Source of the DNA: DATILL01 sp035476575
GTDB taxonomy: Bacteria > Actinomycetota > Actinomycetes > Mycobacteriales > JACQDL01
Reading direction: 5' to 3'
DNA length: 9,271 nucleotides
Assembly: GCA_035476575.1 (NCBI GenBank)
Contig: DATILL010000093.1
Coordinates: 1 to 9,271 of the forward strand
This document shows, piece by piece, positions 1-6,000 of this stretch; position 1 is the first letter of the stretch; every line of letters starts with the position of its first letter. Both the position numbers and the translations under genes were made by a program. The notes beneath the pieces were generated by a model. It was not told the DNA's origin. It did not search any database and was given only the letters and a program-made list of their open reading frames with translations.

Positions 1-88
1 CGGTGCTGCGGTGCTGCGGTGCTGCGGTGCTGCGGTGCTGCGGTGCTGCGGTGCTGCGGTGCTGCGGTGCTGCGGTGCTGCGGTGCTG
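1..88. repeat. Perfect 8-bp tandem repeat, at least 11 copies
   Basis: The unit CGGTGCTG (CAGCACCG on the other strand) occurs eleven times in a row without a mismatch, then stops at base 89. The array runs into the left window edge, so the true copy number is unknown and the left flank cannot be seen. Because 8 is not a multiple of 3, the array is open in all three forward frames and each encodes the same octapeptide cycle (LRCCGAAV). No ribosome binding site or known protein continues from it, so I do not call a gene. Perfect copies suggest recent expansion by slippage, or active copy-number variation. Confidence 0.97.
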
Positions 89-248
89 GCCGGGGTGAGG
101 GGCTGTACGGCCGTCGCCGGGAGCCTGCTGCGCCTGCCACAGTGCGCTGGCCGAGGTACCCACGCACCCTCTTCCATCGACATATCCCGCGGTCGCCACG
201 GGGGCCGCCAGAGGTAACACGGTGCCCCGTCAGAAAATTTGGCGGACG
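89..248. other. Non-coding stretch between the octamer array and the DGPF-ECF42 promoter
   Basis: No gene with a credible start, ribosome binding site or recognisable protein is seen here. Short open frames continue out of the repeat but resemble no protein family and have arginine/alanine/glycine-rich out-of-frame composition. An AT-rich patch (AGAAAATTT near 231-239) sits just upstream of the candidate sigma-factor promoter. A TCGACA at 177-182 is the reverse complement of the ECF42 -35 motif but lacks a properly spaced -10 element. With bases 1-88 and 249-354 this makes the roughly 350-base gene-free left end of the window. Confidence 0.6.
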
Positions 249-276
249 TGTCGATCCGCGCCGGCCGCCGTTCGAC
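249..276 (+). promoter_or_regulatory. Candidate ECF42-dependent promoter of the DGPF-sigma operon
   Basis: TGTCGA at 249-254 and CGAC at 273-276 are separated by 18 bases, about 76 bases upstream of the DGPF-protein start codon. As I recall from published work on Streptomyces venezuelae ECF42 factors, their promoters carry TGTCGA at -35 and CG(A/T)C at -10, in front of DGPF genes cotranscribed with the sigma factor. Both half-sites match here, with spacing normal for ECF promoters. The inference is that the sigma factor encoded downstream activates its own operon. Transcription would begin near 282-285, leaving a leader of about 70 bases. Confidence 0.62.
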
Positions 277-342
277 GCATGAGTAGAGGCTGGGCTGAGC
301 CGGTCGGGACCGATCGCCAAGCCCGGCACCCGACAGAGCTAC

Positions 343-348
343 AAGGAG
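343..348 (+). promoter_or_regulatory. Ribosome binding site deciding the DGPF-protein start
   Basis: AAGGAG is a strong Shine-Dalgarno sequence. Two adjacent ATG codons follow at 352 and 355. The spacing is 3 bases to the first and 6 to the second, so the second is favoured. Confidence 0.75.
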
Positions 349-354
349 ACGATG

Positions 355-786
355 ATGCGGTTCATGGTGCTGGTCAAGGCCAACAGCGACTCCGAGGCGG
401 GCGTGCTCCCGGACAAGGAAGCCTTCGCCGCGATGGGCAGGTACAACGAGGAGCTGGTCAAGGCCGGCGTGCTGCTCGCGGCCGAAGGTCTCCACCCGAC
501 CTCCAAGGGCTGGCGCATCACCTTCACCGGGGAGAGGCCCACCGTGACCGACGGGCCCTTTACCGAGACGAAGGAGCTGGTCGCCGGCTTCTGGTTGATC
601 CAGGTGGCGTCGAAGGAGGAGGCGCTCGAATGGGCCACCCGCGCCCCCTTCGGGGACGGCGGGGAGATCGAGGTTCGCCAGGTGTTCGAGGCGTCGGACT
701 TCCCCGCGGAGGTCGTCCCGCCCGAGGGCGCCGCGCGTGAGCAGGCGCTGCGCGAGGAGCCGCGGCGCACGGCTGGGCAGCCCTAG
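355..786 (+). CDS. YCII/DGPF-domain protein, partner of the ECF42 sigma factor
   Basis: A 143-residue cytoplasmic protein of the YCII-related (DGPF) family. The signature DGPF is at residues 66-69 within VTDGPFTETKELVAGFWLI. Other typical elements are the N-terminal beta strand MRFMVLVKA, the segment around residues 38-48 (GVLLAAEGLHP), and the ending VRQVFEASDFP. The last 25 residues are charged, proline/alanine-rich and probably disordered. The biochemical activity of DGPF proteins is not established; relatives have a dimeric alpha-beta fold, and I assign no reaction. ATG 355 is preferred over ATG 352 (one residue longer) because it sits 6 bases from AAGGAG. The gene lies 47 bases before an ECF42 sigma gene in the same direction, the conserved pairing of that group, which makes it the likely cotranscribed target and signalling partner. 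There is no signal peptide or membrane segment. Confidence 0.93.
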   Translation: MRFMVLVKANSDSEAGVLPDKEAFAAMGRYNEELVKAGVLLAAEGLHPTSKGWRITFTGERPTVTDGPFTETKELVAGFWLIQVASKEEALEWATRAPFGDGGEIEVRQVFEASDFPAEVVPPEGAAREQALREEPRRTAGQP

Positions 787-791
787 CCGCG

Positions 792-818
792 GCGCGCCTC
801 GGCCTTGCCTTGGCGCGC
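792..818 (+). other. Inverted repeat in the gap between the DGPF and sigma-factor genes
   Basis: GCGCGCC at 792-798 and GGCGCGC at 812-818 form a perfect 7-base-pair all-G/C stem with a 13-base loop, starting 5 bases after the DGPF-protein stop. No T-run follows, so this is not a classical terminator. The stem ends immediately before the GGGAAG ribosome binding site (819-824) of the sigma gene. It could lower sigma-factor translation or trim the transcript; that role is inferred. Confidence 0.5.
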
Positions 819-833
819 GGGAAGCTGCTCTGA

Positions 834-2156
834 TTGGTCAGCGTGACGGCTTCCGATGCGCATCGCGCGATCGACGCGGTCTGGCGGATCGAGTCGGCGC
901 GGCTCATCGCCGGTCTCGCCCGGGTTGTGCGTGACGTCGGCTTGGCCGAGGAGCTGGCGCAGGATGCACTGGTCGCCGCGCTGGAGCAGTGGCCGGAGTC
1001 GGGCGTCCCGCGCAACCCGGGCGCCTGGCTCATGGCCACCGCGAAACATCGTGCGATCGACCTGCTACGACGCCAGGAGCGGTTCCAGCGCAAGCTGACG
1101 GAGCTCGGCCACGAGCTGGAGACCGGGCAGGGGGCCGCGCCGGACCCCAGCGCGGTCGCCGAGAGTGCTCTTGACGGTGACATCGAGGATGATCTCCTGC
1201 GTCTGGTGTTCACCGCCTGCCATCCGGTCCTGTCCACCGAGGCGCAGGTCGCGCTGACGCTCCGGCTGCTCGGTGGCCTGACAACCGGGGAGATCGCCCG
1301 GGCGTTCCTCGTCCCGGAGCCGACCGTCGCCCAGCGCATCGTCCGGGCCAAGCGGACCCTCGCGGAGGCGCACGTCCCCTTCGAGGTGCCGCGGGGGCCC
1401 GAGCTCGCCGCCCGGCTGTCGTCCGTGCTGGGAGTCGTCTACCTCGTGTTCAACGAGGGCTACGCGGCGACCGCGGGTGACGACTGGATGCGACCCGCGC
1501 TCTGCGAGGAGGCGCTGCGGCTCGGCCGTATCCTGGCCGAGCTGGCGCCGAAGGAGCCGGAGGTGCATGGCCTGGTCGGGCTGATGGAGATCCAGGCGTC
1601 GCGCTCGCGGGCGCGGACCGGGCCGTCCGGCGAGCCCATCCTGCTGCTCGACCAGGAGCGCTCCCGCTGGGACCAGCTTCTCATCAGGCGTGGTCTCGCG
1701 GCGCTCGAGCGGGCCGAGGCGCTCGGCGGCGCGCTCGGCCCGTACGCGCTGCAGGCCGCGATCGCGGCCTGTCACGCGCGGGCGCGTACCCCGGAGGAGA
1801 CGGACTGGGTACGCATCGCGGTGCTCTACGGGGCGCTCGTCCAGCTCACGCCGTCCCCCGTAGTGGAGCTGAACCGTGCGGTCGCGGTGGCGATGGCGTT
1901 CGGCCCGGCCGCTGGCCTGGAGCTCGTTGACGCGCTGGCCGGTGAGCCGTCGCTCACCGGCTACCACCTTCTGCCGAGCGTGCGCGGCGACCTGCTCGTC
2001 AAGCTCGGCCGCCTCGACGAGGCACGCGCGGAGCTCGAGCGCGCGGCATCGCTCACCCGCAACGGGCGCGAGCGCGCCCTGCTCCTGGAGCGCGTCGCCG
2101 CGTGCCGGCAGGCGTCGGCAGCGGCCGGCAGCGCCGCCGCCGACGCGGCCCGCTGA
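834..2156 (+). CDS. ECF RNA polymerase sigma factor, ECF42 group, with C-terminal DUF6596/TPR-like extension
   Basis: A 440-residue sigma-70 family protein, roughly twice the length of a minimal ECF factor. Region 2 (residues about 10-82) includes LIAGLARVVRDVGLAEELAQ and the -10-recognition segment NPGAWLMATAKHRAIDLLRR (61-80). Region 4 (about 118-177) has the helix-turn-helix LTTGEIARAFLVPEPTVAQR. The DUF6596-type segment follows, with VVYLVFNEGYAAT (201-213), and then a helical TPR-like region with LTPSPVVELNRAVAVA (338-353). This order is diagnostic of ECF42 factors, which lack an anti-sigma factor and need the C-terminal extension for activity. The start is TTG 834: an in-frame TGA lies directly upstream (831-833), and GGGAAG at 819-824 is 9 bases away. 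GTG 843, three codons later, is the alternative but is 18 bases from that site. The gene follows the DGPF gene and is probably autoregulated from 249-276. The inducing signal is unknown. Confidence 0.95.
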   Translation: MVSVTASDAHRAIDAVWRIESARLIAGLARVVRDVGLAEELAQDALVAALEQWPESGVPRNPGAWLMATAKHRAIDLLRRQERFQRKLTELGHELETGQGAAPDPSAVAESALDGDIEDDLLRLVFTACHPVLSTEAQVALTLRLLGGLTTGEIARAFLVPEPTVAQRIVRAKRTLAEAHVPFEVPRGPELAARLSSVLGVVYLVFNEGYAATAGDDWMRPALCEEALRLGRILAELAPKEPEVHGLVGLMEIQASRSRARTGPSGEPILLLDQERSRWDQLLIRRGLAALERAEALGGALGPYALQAAIAACHARARTPEETDWVRIAVLYGALVQLTPSPVVELNRAVAVAMAFGPAAGLELVDALAGEPSLTGYHLLPSVRGDLLVKLGRLDEARAELERAASLTRNGRERALLLERVAACRQASAAAGSAAADAAR

Positions 2157-2157
2157 C

Positions 2158-2829
2158 CTAGAGACGCGAACGGCCCCGGTCTGACGGGCGGTTGGCGAGG
2201 GCGGCCAGCCGGTCGCGGACGATGCCGGTGGCCAGGTCGACCGGCAGGTGGCCCTCGTCGTCGACGGCGGCCAGGTCGGCTCCCGCCGAGACCAGCAGCG
2301 CCACCGAGGCGGAGTCTCCGGCCCGGGCCGCGCTGTGCAGCGGGGTCCAACCGCCCTGCTCCCGCGCGTTCACGTCGGCGCCGGCGTCCAGCAGCACCCG
2401 GACGCACTCCGGGTGCGCGCCAGCGGCGGCGCTGTGCAGCGGTGCGGCGCGGTTGGCGTTGCGGGCCTCCGCGTCTACGTCGGCGCCTGCGGTGATCAGC
2501 CGGCGGGCCGCGTCCGGGTGGCCGAAGAACGCGGCCAGGTGCAACGGGGAGAAGCCGTCCGTGGTCCAGCCGCTGGCCCGCCGGACGTCCTCGTCGACCA
2601 GCTCACCGAGCCGCTCGGTGACCCCGACGGCCGCCGCCTCGAAGATGTCAAGATCACGCTTGGCGTGCGCGAGAAGGGTAGCCAGCCGGGGCTGCCCGAC
2701 GTACATTGCCCAGAGAACCACGCTGACACCGTCGTCGGTCCGCGCGAAGGCTAGCCGCCGGTCACCCCTGAGCAGCTCGTCGACCAACGCGGGGTCACCG
2801 GCGCCCACGGCGGCGAAGATGTCTGGCAT
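2158..2829 (-). CDS. Ankyrin-repeat protein
   Basis: A 223-residue protein made almost wholly of ankyrin repeats, which are protein-protein interaction modules. Clear repeats occupy about residues 91-123 (DGFSPLHLAAFFGHPDAARR), 127-157 (APLHSAAAGAHPECVRVLL, then ADVNA) and 159-190 (GWTPLHSAARAGDSASVALL). A partial repeat at 192-211 caps the C-terminus (GHLPVDLA). Residues 1-88 hold three more degenerate helix pairs: DIFAAVGAGDPALVDELL, a segment around VVLWAMYVGQPRLATLLA, and IFEAAAVGVTERLGELV. There is no signal peptide, membrane segment or catalytic domain, so it is probably a soluble binding protein; partner unknown. Start ATG (complement of 2827-2829) is preceded by GAGGGGG (complement of 2839-2845) at 9 bases. 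It converges on the sigma gene with a single base between the stop codons and diverges from gltB. Confidence 0.92.
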   Translation of the reverse strand: MPDIFAAVGAGDPALVDELLRGDRRLAFARTDDGVSVVLWAMYVGQPRLATLLAHAKRDLDIFEAAAVGVTERLGELVDEDVRRASGWTTDGFSPLHLAAFFGHPDAARRLITAGADVDAEARNANRAAPLHSAAAGAHPECVRVLLDAGADVNAREQGGWTPLHSAARAGDSASVALLVSAGADLAAVDDEGHLPVDLATGIVRDRLAALANRPSDRGRSRL

Positions 2830-2957
2830 CCGGGCGATCCCCCTCTGATCGAAAGCCCCAGCTCGGCGGACCAGATCGACTGACCCAGCTCACAGCCCGC
2901 TCAGTCCTCAACCTAAGCCCTCAACGGCCCGGCAGCAGTCCCCAGCACAGCCAGCGC

Positions 2958-2985
2958 GGGATCCTCACCGGCAGTGCAGGATCCC
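2958..2985. promoter_or_regulatory. 8-bp inverted repeat upstream of gltB
   Basis: GGGATCCT (2958-2965) and AGGATCCC (2978-2985) are exact reverse complements separated by 12 bases. The left arm with its flank (GGATCC-T-CACCGGC) and the right arm with its flank (GGATCC-CACCGGC) also form a near-perfect direct repeat 20 bases apart (2959-2972 and 2979-2991). No T-run follows on the plus strand. It may be an operator for a dimeric regulator of gltB or of the divergent ankyrin gene, or an RNA hairpin; the sequence does not decide. Confidence 0.5.
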
Positions 2986-2996
2986 ACCGGCTCGTC

Positions 2997-3025
2997 TTAA
3001 TATTCCGGCAACCCGTGTGTACCCT
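2997..3025 (+). promoter_or_regulatory. Possible sigma-70-type promoter for gltBD
   Basis: TTAATA (2997-3002, 4 of 6 matches to TTGACA) and TACCCT (3020-3025, 3 of 6 matches to TATAAT with the key T-A and final T) are separated by 17 bases. They lie in the only AT-rich patch of this intergenic region. The predicted leader would be about 60 bases. The match is weak, so this is a guess at location. Confidence 0.25.
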
Positions 3026-3036
3026 GAACGACACAC
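3015..3036. promoter_or_regulatory. Inverted repeat GTGTGT-N10-ACACAC, possible gltB operator
   Basis: GTGTGT at 3015-3020 and ACACAC at 3031-3036 are perfect inverted arms. Their centres are 16 bp apart, roughly one and a half helical turns. The element lies 58 bases before the gltB start and overlaps the possible -10 element. The size and symmetry suit a dimeric transcription factor, but it does not match the GlnR box (GTNAC-N6-GAAAC), so the regulator is unknown. Confidence 0.45.
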
Positions 3037-3082
3037 CCCGGGCCGATGTCGTCCCGCTCGAATGTACCTACTCCGAGACGAC

Positions 3083-3089
3083 GGGAAGG
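3083..3089 (+). promoter_or_regulatory. Ribosome binding site deciding the gltB start
   Basis: GGGAAGG ends 4 bases before ATG 3094. An in-frame ATG at 3046 would add 16 residues but has no such site, and its extra residues (SRSNVPTPRRREG) do not look like GltB. Confidence 0.7.
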
Positions 3090-3093
3090 CTCG

Positions 3094-6000
3094 ATGAACT
3101 TTTCCGCCGTCCCTGCAGCGCATGGCCTGTACGACCCCCAGTTTGAGCACGATGCATGCGGCGTCGCGTTCGTGGTCGACGCCCGGGGTCGGCGGACGAA
3201 TCGCATCGTTGCGCAGGGACTCACCGCGTTGGCCAACCTCGAGCATCGTGGCGCCGCGGGGGCCGAACCGAGCTCGGGCGACGGTGCCGGCATCCTGATC
3301 CAGGTCCCGGACGCGTTCCTGCGCGCGGTCGTCGACTTTCCGCTGCCCGCGCCGGCGGGGCGGGACGAGCCGGCGTACGCGGTTGGCTGCGCGTTCCTGC
3401 CGGACGACGACGCGGCCGAGGCCGATGCGGTCGGGCGGATCGAGCGGATCGCGGCCGAGGAGGGCCTCACCGTCCTCGGCTGGCGGGACGTGCCGACGGT
3501 GGTCGACCCGCTCGGCCCGACCGCCCGGTCCGTCATGCCGCGCTTCCGCCAGCTCTTCCTGGCCGGCTCGAGCGGGCTGGCGCTGGAGCGCCGGGCCTTC
3601 TGCGTGCGCAAGCGGGCCGAGCACGAGACGGCAGCGGCCGGCGTCGGGACGTACCTCCCGTCGCTGTCCGCGCGCACCCTGGTCTACAAGGGGATGCTGA
3701 CCACCGACCAGCTCCCGACGTTCTACCCCGACCTCGCCGACCCCCGGCTGGCCTCGGCTATCGCGATGGTGCACAGCCGGTTCTCCACCAACACCTTCCC
3801 GTCCTGGCCGCTGGCCCATCCCTACCGTTACATCGCGCACAACGGCGAGATCAACACCGTCCGCGGCAACCGGAACTGGATGCAGGCGCGGGAGGCGCTG
3901 CTCGCGTCCGATGCGTTCGGCGACGGCGACCTGGCCCGGCTGTACCCGATCTGCACCGAGGGCGCCAGCGACTCCGCGTCGTTCGACGAGGTGCTGGAGC
4001 TGCTGCACCTGGGTGGCCGGCCGCTGCCGCACGCGGTGCTGATGATGATCCCGGAGGCGTGGGAGAACCACACCGAGATGGACCAGGCCCGGCGCGCGTT
4101 CTACCAGTTCCACGCCGCGGTGATGGAGCCGTGGGACGGGCCGGCCTGCGTGGCGTTCACCGACGGCACGGTGATCGGCGCGGTGCTGGACCGCAACGGG
4201 CTGCGCCCCTCCCGCTGGTGGCGCACCGCCGACGACCTGGTGGTGCTGGCCAGCGAGGTCGGCGTGCTGGACATCGCGCCCGAGTCGGTGGTGGCCAAGG
4301 GCCGGCTGCAGCCAGGCCGGATGTTCCTGGTCGACACCAGCCTGGGCCGGATCGTCGAGGACGACGAGATCAAGTCTGCGCTGGCCGCCGAGCATCCGTA
4401 CGGCGACTGGCTGGACGCCGGGCTAGTGCCGCTGTCCTCGCTGCGGGACCGCACGCACATAGTGCCGACGCACGAGTCGGTGGTCCGCCGCCAGCAGGTT
4501 TTCGGCTACACCGAGGAGGAGAGCCGGATCCTGCTCGCGCCGATGGCCCGCACCGGGGCCGAGCCGATCGGCTCGATGGGCACCGACTCGCCGGTGGCCG
4601 TGCTGTCCGACCGGCCCCGGCTGCTCTACGACTACTTCAGCCAGCTCTTTGCCCAGGTCACCAACCCGCCGCTGGACGCGATCCGGGAGGAGCTGGTAAC
4701 CAGCCTCGGCGCGACCATCGGGGCGGAGCAGAACCTGCTGGAGCCATCCGCGGCGTCGGCCCGGCAGATCGCGCTGCCCTTCCCGGTGATCGACAACGAC
4801 GAGCTAGCCAAGATCATCCACGTGAACGACGACGGCGACCTGCCCGGGTTCGCCAGCGTCGTGCTCTCCGGCCGGTACGCCGTGGACCAGGGCGGCCCGG
4901 GGCTGCGCGAGGCACTGGACCGGGTCCGGGCCGAGGCGTCAGCGGCGATCGCCGCCGGTGCCCGGATCCTGGTGCTGTCCGACCGTGGCTGCGACGCCCG
5001 GTACGCGCCGATCCCGTCCCTGCTGCTGGTCTCGGCCGTGCACCACCATCTGGTCCGGGAGAAGACCCGCACCCAGGTCGGCCTGGTCGTGGAGTCCGGC
5101 GACTGCCGCGAGGTGCACCACGTGGCGCTGCTGCTCGGGTTCGGTGCCGCCGCCGTCAACCCCTACCTCGCCTTCGAGACCATCGAGGACATGGCGGAGA
5201 ACGGCGCGCTGGCCGGTGTCGAGCCGGCCAAGGCGGTCCGCAACTACGTCAAGGCGGCCGGCAAGGGCGTGCTGAAGGTGATGTCCAAGATGGGCATCTC
5301 CACCGTCGCGTCCTACACCGGGGCGCAGGTCTTCGAGGCGCTCGGGCTGTCCGACGAGCTGGTGGCGGAGTTCTTCACCGGTACGACGAGCAAGCTGGGC
5401 GGGGTGGGCCTGGACGTGCTGGCCGAGGAGGTGGCCAGCCGGCACCGGCGGGCGTACCCGCCCAACCCGACCGAGCTGGCGCACCGCAGGCTGGATGTTG
5501 GCGGGGAGTACCAGTGGCGCCGGGAGGGCCCGCCGCACCTGTTCAACCCCGAGACGGTGTTCCTGCTGCAGCATTCCACCCGCTCGGCGCGGTACGAGGT
5601 CTTCAAGCGGTACACCGCCGCGGTGGACGCGCTGGCGCACGAGGGGGCGACCCTGCGCGGGCTGTTCGAGCTGCGCACGGGGGTCCGGCCGCCGGTGCCG
5701 ATCGAGGAGGTCGAGCCGGTCGAGGCGATCGTCCGCCGGTTCTGCACCGGGGCGATGAGCTACGGCTCGATCTCGGCCGAGGCGCACGAGACGCTGGCCA
5801 TCGCGATGAACTCCCTCGGCGGCAAGTCCAACACCGGCGAGGGCGGTGAGGACGCCGAGCGGCTCTACGACCCGGCCCGGCGCTCGGCGGTCAAGCAGGT
5901 TGCGTCCGGCCGGTTCGGGGTGACCTCGGAGTACCTGGTCAACGCCGACGACATCCAGATCAAGATGGCGCAGGGCGCCAAGCCCGGCGAGGGCGGCCAG

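Noticed and set aside
177..182. Second ECF42 -35 motif on the minus strand (TCGACA)
   Set aside because: There is no CG(A/T)C at the needed distance on that strand, so it is probably chance.
11..282. Short forward reading frames through the octamer array (cysteine-rich LRCCGAAV repeats)
   Set aside because: They exist only because the repeat has no stop in any frame. There is no ribosome binding site, no known family, and the sequence after the array looks like random GC-rich translation.
560..1967. Long minus-strand frames opposite the DGPF and sigma-factor genes
   Set aside because: They are shadows of GC-rich coding DNA with arginine/serine/alanine-rich, family-less translations. The plus-strand products are clear family members.
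3017..3034. GlnR-type nitrogen box before gltB
   Set aside because: TGTAC and GAAC fragments are present, but neither the GTNAC half-site nor the GAAAC half-site is matched at 6-base spacing.
3046..3093. Upstream in-frame ATG for gltB
   Set aside because: It lacks a ribosome binding site and adds a basic non-conserved stretch. ATG 3094 has GGGAAGG and gives a normal short propeptide before Cys22.
2965..4395. 476-residue minus-strand frame opposite gltB and its promoter region
   Set aside because: It is antisense to conserved GltB catalytic sequence, has histidine/arginine-rich low-complexity translation, and no recognisable domain.
3156..5849. 897-residue plus-strand frame inside gltB
   Set aside because: It is an out-of-frame shadow rich in arginine, glycine and alanine. 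GltB in the correct frame has all catalytic and cluster motifs.
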